From NCBI GenBank assembly GCA_037833965.1, contig AP031354.1:32838001-32902000 (forward strand): a DNA stretch of 64,000 nucleotides. The letters run 5' to 3'. The notes beneath the pieces were generated by a model. That model saw only the letters and a list, made by a program, of their open reading frames with translations. It did no database searches and was not told the DNA's origin. Below are positions 22,001 through 32,759 of this stretch, one piece after another. This stretch comes from Marchantia polymorpha subsp. ruderalis. Taxonomy: Eukaryota > Streptophyta > Marchantiopsida > Marchantiales > Marchantiaceae. The translations under genes and the position numbers were made by a program. Positions within the stretch are counted from its first letter, which is position 1. Each line of letters opens with the position of its first letter.

Positions 22001-23172
22001 CACCCCTCTCCATGCAAAGCCGTGGAGACAGTGTTACCGAGAGCCATTAACACCGAGTTTGACAAGGATATTGCAGCTGAAGCTGGTCTCATTCGCTTGA
22101 GGTACGACGATTCCTATGTTGAAATATGTGGCCACTTCCATAATTTTGAATTATATTAGTTTGTATAAGTCTCTGCTTGAACCTTGTTGCACAAATTAAG
22201 ACTGTAAGTGGAATGCTTAATGATAAGCATACCAATATTTGGTGCTCTGAATTTAGCTACTTCGACATTACAGACTAACAAGTCATGTGTGATTCTGACA
22301 GGGCTGCAACGGTTCTCTACTACTCGATGGATCTGATACAGAAAATACAGCCACTATAACGCACCTCTTAAAAGGCTCGAGGTAATCGATGCAGCTAAAG
22401 CTGGCATGGAAGAAATCTGTCCCGGTGTTGTTTGTTGCGCCGACATCGTTTAATATGCTTCTCTTCATGGGACCGTCAAGTTAGATATTTCATCTCGATC
22501 AGAAACATCATTAAATTGACGTACTGTGTAGTATTATGATTGGTTAGATTAGAATCAACCTGAAGAAGCTTCAAGCAGGAATCGATGTGGAAATCTAACA
22601 TCCAAGACATGGTGATATGTTTCTTTCAGTTAAATGGATCAAGATGGGAGGTGAGAAAGGGAGGCTGCGTTCCTAAAGCCGCCACTGCTGCAGCCAACCT
22701 ACCACTGGCAACCGAAAGCGCTTCGCAGCTTGTAAACGCTTTTGTCAGGCGAGGACTATCTGCAAGGCCGGTCGTTGTACTTTCGGTATCGCACACCGTG
22801 AAGGTTGGACACTGCGACAAGTGATGGCCGGTTCTACAATTTCATCGCCTGTACCTTCGCGGACCACTCCATCGACTCTACTGATGCCGAGGAGCTGAAA
22901 AGACAATGCTCTCAGAATTTTGAAGCAAGCAGCAGGGTGTTCATGGATGCCTCCAATCCTGGTGACTTCGATTCCAAATACCTCAAGACTCTTACAGAAC
23001 ACAAGGGACTTTTTACTCTCGACCAGAGACTCCCTTCGAGAATGCTCAAACCAAGACGTCCGTCTCGATCTAACAAATGAGGCACGTTTTCAGAAAAAAA
23101 ATCATACAGGCTATTCGCGACATGGAACCTGTGGGAGTCAAATCCGCAGGTGAGATTCTACGACATTGTTAG
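22001..23172 (+). pseudogene. Class III peroxidase relic, catalytic domain
   Basis: Reading across frames gives a class III peroxidase in order: SPCKAVETVLPRAINTEFDK and AGLIRL, then RYDDSYVE where the family has the distal HFHDCFVQ motif. After an intron ending at 22301 come GCNGSLLLDGSDTEN and VIDAAKAGMEEICPGVV..CADIV. After another intron ending at about 22629 come AATAAANLP, LVNAFVRRGLS and the proximal-His-like LSVSHTV, then FYNF, STDAEELKRQCSQNF, KYLKTLTEHKGLFTLDQ and AIRDMEPVGVKSAGEI, ending at TAG 23170-23172. Defects: distal His and one Cys replaced, a one-base frameshift near 22378, an in-frame TAA after CADIV (about 22452), a further frameshift near 22822, and loss of bases joining it to the signal peptide. 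Peroxidases oxidise phenolics in the cell wall; this copy is dead. Confidence 0.85.
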
Positions 23173-23179
23173 AGCAGTG

Positions 23180-25820
23180 AACACCTTGTGTCACTCCGCG
23201 ATTCTGACATTTATGAGTAACCCAGAGTCATGCACTGGGCTTGAAAACTGTACCCATACCAGGGCCGGCGCCAGGATTTTTCAGGAGGGGCCACAACCCA
23301 CTAGATAGCGTCTCAAGCGAAATTATTTTGGTTAATTCTGTTGCAGAATTGTGTTGAAATCAAAACCCACACTACTTTCAAAAACCAATGAAATGCCCCT
23401 CTAATTCTGAAGATGTTTGTCTAGAAAACAATGTATTCATTTGAGTATACTTAGTGAGTCTCACCAATCAAAGTAAATAGTGCATGGTTTTTTATTTTTG
23501 CAGAAAAAAACTCTGATAAATCTCAAATGTAGACTTGTACCTCTGAGAAATTGGACAAGAATGAATCCAACAAACAATTCTAACAGATGATGTACATGTA
23601 TCTCTTGTATCACAAAGCATGGAAGATTATTTTTGCAGAATGGAATATTTTTGTGATTAAAATAAATTTGACTCTTGAAGTGCAATTTATGCTCCAAATA
23701 TGTACTAGTCAAATGGCCATCTTGCGTTGTGACAATTTATTTTTGATCTCTAAAAGTTTAACCACACTAATTGCGGATAGTTTAAAATTGACAATCATGA
23801 CATTGCATCACATGTATCTAGGAAGAACAATATAGTAGTGTATATTATCTAGTAGATAAAGAAACTGCCAAGATTAAGGATAATAAGACAATATACACTT
23901 GATGAATCCAAATACACTACGCTAACATATATCACAATGAAATAATGTTTTTTGTTTATTGTACAATTCAAAGTATCACAGAGATAACTTCAATGTGAAA
24001 ATCTAACTTACAAACAGTTCGTTCGTGGAGTAATTTTGTGGGCAATTAAAGACTCTAGCTGGTAAGGTGCTGATTGCCGCTGTGATTGATTGGCCGATAA
24101 AAGAAAATTCCTGCTCTCTGCGAAGCTTGCCCGAATGAGTATCTTGAATCGAACAAACAGTCCTAATGCCACGGGCTTGGTTTTTTCTCATTGTGGCTTG
24201 GAAAAAAAGAACAGTAAGGTGATGCTGGCTTTGTAATAGTTTCGCATGTGTGTTTTTTCAGTCTCGTGTTTTCAGGGGTAGAGTTTGCTTGGGAGGCACT
24301 CCCCTTTGAGTTCGCCGCTGCCAATACCCAAATCATCACCCAACCATGGTTAACTATTACCGACCCATGACACCTTATTCATATCTATTATCCATCCATG
24401 ACATCTTGTACATACCCAACAATCCATCATCAAAATGCAGTGTAAATCAACTTTCTTACACTTGAAGCAACACTCATTTGGTTATGAGTAGAACATGTAT
24501 TTACAAAAAAATTTTCATTCAGTATATAAATTGGACTTTTTAACAGATTTATGACAAGTAATAGCTAATAAGCACAATGTGCTTATTAGCGAGACGCAAT
24601 CCAAAGATTCAATCAAGTCATTTAACTCAGTTGTTTTAAAGACGGACTTCATCATACCCATCCATTCCTCAAACCTATCCATTATCCACCCATGCGTCCT
24701 AGCCCATGCCCATTATACACTCATTTACCCATGAATATGGTGAGTATTGGATACCCATTGCAGGATTCTGGTATAAGGTTTATGTGTTGTCCGCGAATAC
24801 ACAAATATATATTGGCGAACACAAGACATACATATACATACATATATATGAATGTAAAAACAATCACATGAATTGTTAAAAGAGACACATCTCGCGGTGA
24901 GCATACACATTTCGGTTGTAAACTCAATGAGAGCAGAGGAATAACATCCGATGATCAAACAATACTTCAGACTCTTGACAAAAAACATTCGAGATATTCA
25001 ATTCCGGCTTTCACATGCCTTTGAGAATTGAATCAAGGAAATCAAAGCACAAGAGAAATTTGATCAAATCTCAGTCGGTCACCAGCACAATCAATTGTTA
25101 TACAAGGATGTTATTAGTTGAATTTTTGTCTACGTACTCAACAAAGTTTCATAGCAAGCTGAGCTAGCAAAACAAGCGGGCTTGGATACATGCTCTTGGT
25201 GACGCGTCTTAACATTCCCCCATATATATATATATATATATATATATAAATTTTTTTAAGCATTTGGTATGGTTTGAGAAAATAGATAGAACATTACCAT
25301 ATTTGAAGATTGATTTATATTATGAAAATAATTAAATATTTGAGTCACAAAGATCGTGTTCATATTTTGGATTTAATTACCGATGATAGAGATGTATTAC
25401 ACTATAGAGCTCTAGAAGTATCAAGTTTGACAAGTTTATCATAAAATGGTTATAACTCAAATTTGAAAAGATGACAATGCACTAAATCTAAAAGAAAACG
25501 GATGGTTTGCCAACATTACTAGAACCCAAATCTATATACACTTGTAAAGATTGTGGTTAGATTCTAGATAGGGGATAGGTTTCTCATAAATTTGAGATTA
25601 TTTTGCACACTGCCAAGTTTTAGAAGCCTTTGTTTTGCAAGCAACAGGCCTGTCCAGCTTTTGTTAGTATGGATTTGGAGAACTTTCAAGGTTTTAGAGG
25701 TGTAGGTCGGTGGAGAGTTTTAATTTTGGTGGCCCGCATGGTTGTCTAAACGGTTGACCCGGAAGGGAGAGAAGATCATAGGCACAAAGAAATGTAGAAA
25801 TTTGTGACAGGATCAACGTT
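23180..25820. other. AT-rich gene-empty stretch
   Basis: No gene was recognised. Near 23262 the sequence cagggccggcgccagg resembles the terminus of a hAT-type DNA transposon, but I could not find a partner end. An (AT)n run lies at about 25224-25248. Other ORFs are short and AT-biased. Confidence 0.45.
24564..24590. repeat. 27-bp near-perfect palindrome
   Basis: Arms gctaataagcaca (24564-24576) and its exact complement (24578-24590) flank a single central base. No flanking gene explains it. It may be a remnant of a foldback element or a chance palindrome in AT-rich DNA. Confidence 0.7.
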
Positions 25821-25830
25821 TTGTACTACA

Positions 25831-25918
25831 CACTAACAATGGGATCACATTTTATTTGACCGAAACGTTTGTACTACACAACGTTTCGGTCAAATAAAAT
25901 GTGAACCCATTGCTAGTG
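25831..25918. repeat. 39-bp foldback with 10-base loop
   Basis: Arms 25831-25869 and 25880-25918 are complementary with two mismatches and enclose a 10-base loop (tgtactacac). The arms are long and nearly perfect while the surroundings are not palindromic. Transcribed in either direction it would fold into a long hairpin. It could be a miniature foldback transposon or a small-RNA precursor. Confidence 0.8.
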
Positions 25919-25919
25919 T

Positions 25920-28560
25920 CGAGTCTGATGATATGTGAAATCTCAGTGTCCAGGATGTACTCGGGCTCTTTCTACCTCAATGAGCGGTTGTCAAAGGGAT
26001 TTCAGTGACAACGCAGTTGAACCTCCATATCGAGATGAATTGTCCGGATTGGATTCATTGTTTGAGTATCTTGAATGCATGTTGCTGTTGGGCTCAACTT
26101 CTTCACTGTTTAGTATGGCATTTTCAAACATTATTGAAATCTGCTGGTGCAAGAGACACTTTTGGATTTTTGATGGATCGGAGACATGTAAAGCTGGTAC
26201 GCCACGTGTTACATGTATCTTAAGGACTAGAGCAGCCGTATTGTGGTAGAAAGAAGAGAAGTTGTGTACGTGGCTTAGGGGATATGAGAAAAGAGTCTCA
26301 CTTTCGGTGGCTGCAGAAAATAGCCTTCGCAAGTGAAGAGAGAAAAGTGAGAGAGAGAGTTATTGAGAGAAGAAGTGAAAGTATCCATCGAGAGAAGAAG
26401 CGCGAGTGAAGCACAACGAGAAAACGCTAAGGAGAGGTAGAACATTTCCACATCACGATGGGGCACTACAAGGAGAAAGATCAAGACAGGAAACAAAGGA
26501 CGGAAGTTGCACGGGGTTGAGGAAGAGCTTTGCAATTAGCCGAGGGATGGTAATGAATCCATGAGCCTCTGTTAATTGTTAATCTGGAGGAGTGTTTTAA
26601 ACACAAGTGGATTTGATTGATGTCCCAATGGAGATGGAGGGTTGTAATGCTTGATTTGGCTTTCTTGCCATAAAAAGTAATAGAGTTGGATATAAATAAA
26701 GCACGAAGACTAAAAGCTACCTTTCATACTTTTTTGAGTTTTGTTTTATAAAGATAAAAAATCAGGCTATTCTAACGAGATTCACGTTATAATATCAGTT
26801 TGATATATCAACGTTTCAGTTATCAACGAGGTAATATCACAATAACTTACAATCATTTTGCAGCTTCTAAGTTTAGTGTAAAAATATCCACATCATGTGG
26901 ACTTAATTCTCACTTGTCACGGGAAGTTATCATGTTATGAAAGGGTACACATATATTTCACTCAAATACATGGATATTCATAGAAATTTGCAACGATCTG
27001 GGAATTGAATATTGCTTCATTACAATTTTTAGCATTCAAACGTAAATCCTGGTAGTTTGAGGCAATTGCCAAACTGTACAAAGACTTAATCTCAAACCTT
27101 TCACGATTGAGACGTCAATCTTTTGCAACTAACTTTTTATGTTGCATGATAGGTCTAGCTAATATTGCTAGTTCACCTCTTGACATACCTTTACCTTCTC
27201 CAAATCACTTGTTACTGCTATGCAACGATCTGTTTGTCAGTATATCGTACCATCCCTCTTCAGATGGAGCCTTCTCTTTCTTTCTTCCGCTCTAGCATAC
27301 TTTGGTATATTATTACGTGTGCAGGATTCTCCGCATGTTTTACTAATTCCGTTGTGTTGCATCTTCAAACTCCATCGCCATTAACAAACTCATGCACACA
27401 GGGAGGTTGGCACATTGTCTCGTCTACTTGGGCATCTGAAATCTGGTAGGCAGTAAAATCCTTCCTGAGTGTAAATTAAATTGTTTTATTTGTGGCAGCG
27501 GGTTCAACCTTGATCTCTTGGGAGAAATAGACATCTCCTTACGGTCAGATCACGAACATCCTTTTCCAAACCTGCCGAAGGTCTCCGCACCATTTCCCCA
27601 CGATAATACCTAAGAAACCACTTGCACCAGCCTCGACCTTCACAGTACTGTACATCAAGCCTAATAACCGGTAGGAACTGCCTTCTGGTGAGGCTCGTGA
27701 AGGTTGGGAGCTACTGTACATCGCTGGGTGCCAGGCAGGGGGGAAGTCACTTCATGAGGACCTTCTGCACCGGAAACAACTAAATCGTTTCCTCGGAGCG
27801 CGTGGCAATGAAACATGCTGAAGATCCAAACGAGTAGTCTGGAGTAAGGACCTATTTGAACATTTTATGGCCTCGTAGATCAACCTCCCTGCACCTGTAG
27901 TAGATGGCCAGATAAGCTGAGTAACTCAGCACCTCAACCCGCAGGTCCGACACTAACTTTGGACAGCTTAGCGACAATCTATATTTTCCTGAAACCTGCG
28001 GAAAGAGCCGCATTTGCTCTTCCAATTTTCATAGGGAAGAGAGCGACAGCTGATTCCCTGCTGAGTTTCTACCCGCAAATCTATCCAATTGGGGCGACGG
28101 AGAAACTAGAGCTACCAAGTCGATATCGCAAGTCCAAAATTTTTTACGTAAATGATGTCCTTGCAACACGACTTGAGACGCGGCTTTTATTAGATATTAC
28201 CCAGGGGATTCTCCACCAGCCCGGAGCTCTCTAGAGCTTCCTCCTTCGATGCGAGAAATACAAACCTAAGTAGTTCTAACAGAATGACTTTACAACAAGA
28301 GTTTCGTCTCAAAAAGACGTCTGCCAGAGGAGCTCATCTTCAGATGGACTCAGAAAACATATCAGACACCTCTTGAAAATTGGGTTCGTCATGCTTTCGC
28401 TAAAACTATACCTTCCCTTCAGCTAAACTCGAATGGGAGTAAAAGGCAGGCAAAAAATGATGCTGTGTACAGATGAGTTATCTCCCTACCCTTGCTTGAT
28501 TCGCGGGGTTTCACTTCAGTTCCCGAGGCTGAGGTACAAAAATGTTCTGATCGCGAATCT
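25920..28560. other. Intergenic region with unassigned ORFs
   Basis: Composition is mixed. A GA-rich patch (26330-26430) and balanced patches at 27480-27800 and 27959-28234 contain ORFs of up to about 100 codons. The one at 27959-28234 (plus) has protein-like composition with LPSRYRKSKIFYVNDVLATR, but it starts at a non-ATG codon and I recognise no family. The part just left of 28563 is probably the 3' UTR of the minus-strand PAN-like gene. Confidence 0.35.
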
Positions 28561-28562
28561 CA

Positions 28563-29358
28563 TTATTTAACTACACCCGTTACACCCGAGACCCAGGGGA
28601 CCACACGGGGACAAGTTGGGTGAACCCGTCGATATTCATCGGAGTATCGTCCCTTAAAGTTGAGGTTTGGCTTTTCCGCCTGCACATCATGGACAAAATT
28701 AGGTTAGCTTGTGAGTATATTCGATTCAAAGCCGGCAGCGTTTGTTCCCCAAGACCAGTCTGCAAGTACCAGTTGCCGTGTCTTGGATTGGCAAACTTCA
28801 ACAACGGACAGTAGTGTCCTCCTATGTAAGGCTCTATATCTATCCTAGCATGTAACCCAAATTACGCGTATCGCGACACCTCAACCTACATCTTACTGCG
28901 AGTATTTATTAAATTAGGAACAGATTATTGAAACAACTGAAGCAGAATGACAACGCAGCAAATGATAAATTCAGGAGAATAGAAATGGTCAACAGTCAAC
29001 GCCACAAGCCAACCACCAATCTCTCACCTGCTTGAGCCAGCACTCGAATTGCTTGTGCTCATATATGTCTGGTGAAAAGCAACCTTCCTCGGACGGACAG
29101 TACACCCAGACATTACACTTCATCTCGCCATCTTTGGCAGCTTTGGCTTGGTCTAAACAAGCTTGACAACAATCTGCGGCACTTTCTGTGTGATGTGTCA
29201 AGCCCCACCTTACTGCAATCCCATCGTAGTCAGTGTGAGGTTCTGCATTGCATACAGGTGGCACTGCTCTACCCGGAATTATACCGTCCTCTGCAGGTGA
29301 TATACATTTTTCGTCGTCAGTGAAGAAACATGAGTCTTCGCCCACACGGGGGTTTCCT
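28563..29358 (-). CDS. Cysteine-rich PAN/apple-like plant protein (5' end not found)
   Basis: Two coding exons are clear on the minus strand: about 29358-29028 and 28679-28563 (stop TAA), joined in phase 0 (CAG/GCG) across a 348-base GT-AG intron. The translation contains DDEKCISPAEDGIIPG, then HTDYDGIAVRWGLTHHTES, AADCCQACLDQAKAAK, KCNVWVYCPS, GCFSPDIYEHKQFECWLKQ, and after the junction AEKPNLNFKGRYSDEYR and VVPWVSGV. This is a plant-wide uncharacterised family of small, disulfide-rich, PAN/apple-like proteins, usually with an N-terminal signal peptide, so secretion is inferred. The first exon with start codon and signal peptide was not found; the exon is preceded by an acceptor-like CTAG at about 29359. 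Molecular function is unknown. Confidence 0.8.
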
Positions 29359-30419
29359 CTAGTTTAGAAGTCTCACCAAATACACGGGCTTAAATCGGGG
29401 ATTGAGGAAAGGGCACCGGAAAAAGTTGCGGGTGGTGAAGGTCGCAACTCCTATATGAGAACAACTACAGAGCACATCCAGATTGTAAAATCATTCCCTG
29501 AGCACTATTCCTTTCTAGAAGGGTGGTAGAATCTTGAAAGGGAGTAGGACATCAAACCGTGGAAAATAGCACACACTTACTACGCTAAGTCTAAACGATG
29601 TTTGCGACGACAATCTCTCGTAAGAGATGCAGATGAAGAAATCAAACAATCGCAGTTTGGATCACGTTCCAGAGCATACTCTATCGAAATTTGGCTTAGG
29701 CAGCTGTCGTGATCTGTCCACTAAAATAATATTGAACTACTGGAAAACTTTTAAAAGGTAGCATTGATTCAAGGCCTACATGTCTACTTGGCTTGTCTTG
29801 AGTTGAGAGGCTACTCCTACAACCCATAAACTTTCAATCTTTCTCATGGGTATGGCATTCAAACTAAGAAATTACATGAAGGGCACTCGTAGGTTAAGGA
29901 AGGCCAGTAAAATACAACTATTATGATCTGATATATGGAAATCTACCCTTGCGTAACTCATTGCATTCGACTAAACACTCGCTCACTCCGACTTCTTCTA
30001 GGTGACAATCCACTCCATAAAAACTTGATTTGAATATATCCAGTGGGAGTCACATAACTATAGCTCTAAGAGGTCATTGCAGCAGATGGCCACTCTGGAG
30101 CAAGTAAAATGGATCCCGTATGGTCTTCCACCAAGTGATGGAGCAGGATTAAGACCATATCAATGACATCATATACATTATGATTGAACGTCTGTATAAT
30201 TCCTATCTTCTATATTACACAGTATCGAGGTTGCACGTGTCTTTTCTACAATCTGTTCTCGTTCGACAATTTAAAACAATCGAGAGAGTGGAAAGCGTTG
30301 GAATGAGCCAGCAACCGTCATGATACACAAAAGCATCTTACGGCAAAGAGTGACCTGCCATTGACAACACAACACATTAGTCAACACAGAAATGTATGGT
30401 TTAGCTTGCCGTTGATTAC

Positions 30420-32752
30420 CAATCTCAGGTCCCTTCAAAAGTAGCTTTCCACCTTCCTGTTTCTCAGCCACCGTTTCTTCAGGAAGTGTCAAACCAGCTG
30501 CTTCCAGCAAAGGGCCCCAGCCAAGCTCCAAGGTCTTGGCAACCACCTCTGCTCAGGCGACCCCATGACAGAAAGCATAAATATGTAGCTTAAGTCCTTG
30601 AAACAACTCCAGTCCAACCGTCGCGAAGAAAATAAATCAAAGAAATCAGAACTGGTAAGTGCCATCCAAAAAACGTCTCGAGAAACTCCAAGGTTGTGAA
30701 TGAATAACAACATACATCCTCCAGGCGTTCCGCACTCATTTATACCACAGCTACATACTAGCTCGTACCCTCTTCTTGCGCTTCAATTTTGGCATTTTCA
30801 TCTGTGTCCTCCTTGTCTCTCGCTTCAGACTCTCGCTTTCTGGCTTCTTCAATTTTCTTCTTGCGCCATTCGTCTAACGCTTCTGAACAACGACCACGAT
30901 CATTCGCATGAGGTTATCCCACCGTAGAACCACTGAAGTTGGAGGTAACATAAGACAGAGGTACAATTCACAAGTGGAAGTCACTTGAAGAGGGAAACCT
31001 CTATATAAATGTCTAGATGTAAAGAACAAAAGCAATAGCAATGAAGTCAGTCCACAGTGAGAAAGATCAACCTTGTTGACTGTGGGGATTGGTATTTCCT
31101 CTCAACTCTCGTAGCCTTTGAGCAAGATCGGCAGCAACCTTCTGCTTGGTGGTTTCTGCTTCCTTGTCTTTTGCGGCTTCTTTTACAGACTCCAGTTGTA
31201 TTTCCTTCACCTGAACAACAAGTTTTTGTTTCACGTAAGTAACAGACCAAAGTGCACCATAACATCCTTCTCTGATAGAAACTCGCATGAAACAGAAAGA
31301 GCAGGCTTGCTAAGAAGGTATGTACCCTTCTCATAAGATCGAGTGGTTCCGCTGCGCGCCGTGCCTCATGAGCTTCTTTTATTCTCTGGACTTCTTCTTT
31401 CGTATACTTCATGACCAACGGCGCAGTACCTGTCATTGCATCTCATTTCAATCAAATGCTTGAAAAATGATTTGCATTGCCAATGGAAGATCAATAGACA
31501 TCATGGTTAGTTAATGACCTTGCTTTCTCTCATTTGATTTGCGCTTGAATGTAATTAAAGATTTCCAGATAGAGCTGAGTCGGCCATTGCCAACAGCCAG
31601 TAGGCACGACAGGATGAATGAAAGTCAAAAGGCAACCACAGCACATATCAAGGAGGATGATCAACAGATCAAAACGTGATTTGCTTGTAATGTAGGGCTG
31701 AGACAACGACATAAGGTATTATTAAACAAGGAGATTTTCTGACTGTAATACGATATCTCAGCGTCGCTCATCCTCATACATGGGAAAAGTTCTAAGTGCG
31801 TCTACAAGACAACAAGATACATACGGAGATCCTAATCCCAAAAACGACAAGTTATGGCTCCAGGAGGGTTTCCAAGGAATCAGAGGAAAGGGCGGACAAT
31901 GAGACAAAATTGGTTTCTTACAAGTTCATCCGAAATCAGAGGAGATCGGAGAAATTGGCAACAAAAACAGGAAATGAAAATATCTTCGTCGATCGACCTC
32001 ACGGAATATCAAATGGAAACGATGAAGTAGGAAGCAACTGGCAACAAACGCTTCTTCCTCGGTCCAGAAAACTAAGCAGACCAGTTTTCTAAGTACAAGG
32101 TGTTCCCGAGGAAAAAACTAACAACATAGAAGAAACTGACACCTTATCATCAACAAGTGCTGCTACAAGAGGATTGATTTTCCCTGCTTATGGTAGAGAT
32201 CATCATACAGTCTGGGGCTACACACAGCTTCCGGTTGTACCTTGTCGATGAAAACAGGGAGAATATTGAAAGTAACGCAATCAGCAGATGTAAACGGGAA
32301 AATACGATACCAAAGAGGATAATATATTACAATCATAATTCAAGGAATCTCCAACAAGGACTAACCAGGAAGAAGTTCAACGAAGGACTAATCAGTAAAG
32401 CCTCTACAAAATTCAATTTCCCGCTAAATGCTGGATAGATTCAAAATTTTGCATCACCATTTCGGAGGGGGGTCTTCAAGCGGGCGAGTGGGACGCTGTG
32501 GGGAATTTGATTGTAACGAGGACTGAAAAGCCCGTGCAGCACATACAGCGCTGCTACAACATTAACCGCGCATATCAAGGCCGTGGCCCTCTTGTACGAA
32601 CATCGCCTTTTCCCGTCACCGCCGTGCGCCATGTATCCAGAACCGGTAACCACTCCCGCTCCTGAGCCTGCCTGTCCTCCCCCTCCTACTCCAGTTCTGC
32701 TCCTACCACTCATACTCAAGCTGCTCCTCAGCACCTTCTCCTCCCCCGTCAT
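30420..32752 (-). CDS. Plant membrane-anchored coiled-coil protein (C-terminus unresolved)
   Basis: Minus-strand exons: 32752-32458, 31429-31326, 31210-31072, 30882-30769, 30548-30420, all with GT-AG borders and matching phase. The ATG at 32752 opens a Ser/Gly-rich N-terminus, then a basic KRRCSYKRA and one membrane helix (about residues 56-76, TALICAVNVVAALYVLHGLF). After it come MKYTKEEVQRIKEAHEARRA, a charged helix with VKEIQLESVKEAAKDKEAE and LAQRLRELR, then ALDEWRKKKIEEARKRESEA (coiled coil). The last exon reads LELGWGPLLEAAGLTLPEE. The pattern fits an uncharacterised plant family of single-pass proteins with a coiled-coil tail; location and function are not known. The last coding exon after 30420 is not settled: the frame runs on to 30271, but a donor at 30419 suggests one more exon. 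Confidence 0.65.
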
Positions 32753-32759
32753 TCCTCCT

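Noticed and set aside
22805-23080. Functional 91-residue peroxidase-like gene
   Set aside because: It is only the C-terminal third of a peroxidase, frameshifted from the upstream parts; the whole locus is a pseudogene.
23262-23300. hAT-like transposon terminus (cagggccggcgccagg)
   Set aside because: I could not find a matching inverted terminus or 8-bp target duplication within several kilobases, so no element is called.
30758-30760. TAG as the stop of the coiled-coil membrane protein
   Set aside because: It lies 7-9 bases beyond a donor at 30768-30767. Splicing there to an acceptor at 30549 keeps the frame and gives a C-terminal exon that fits the family better.
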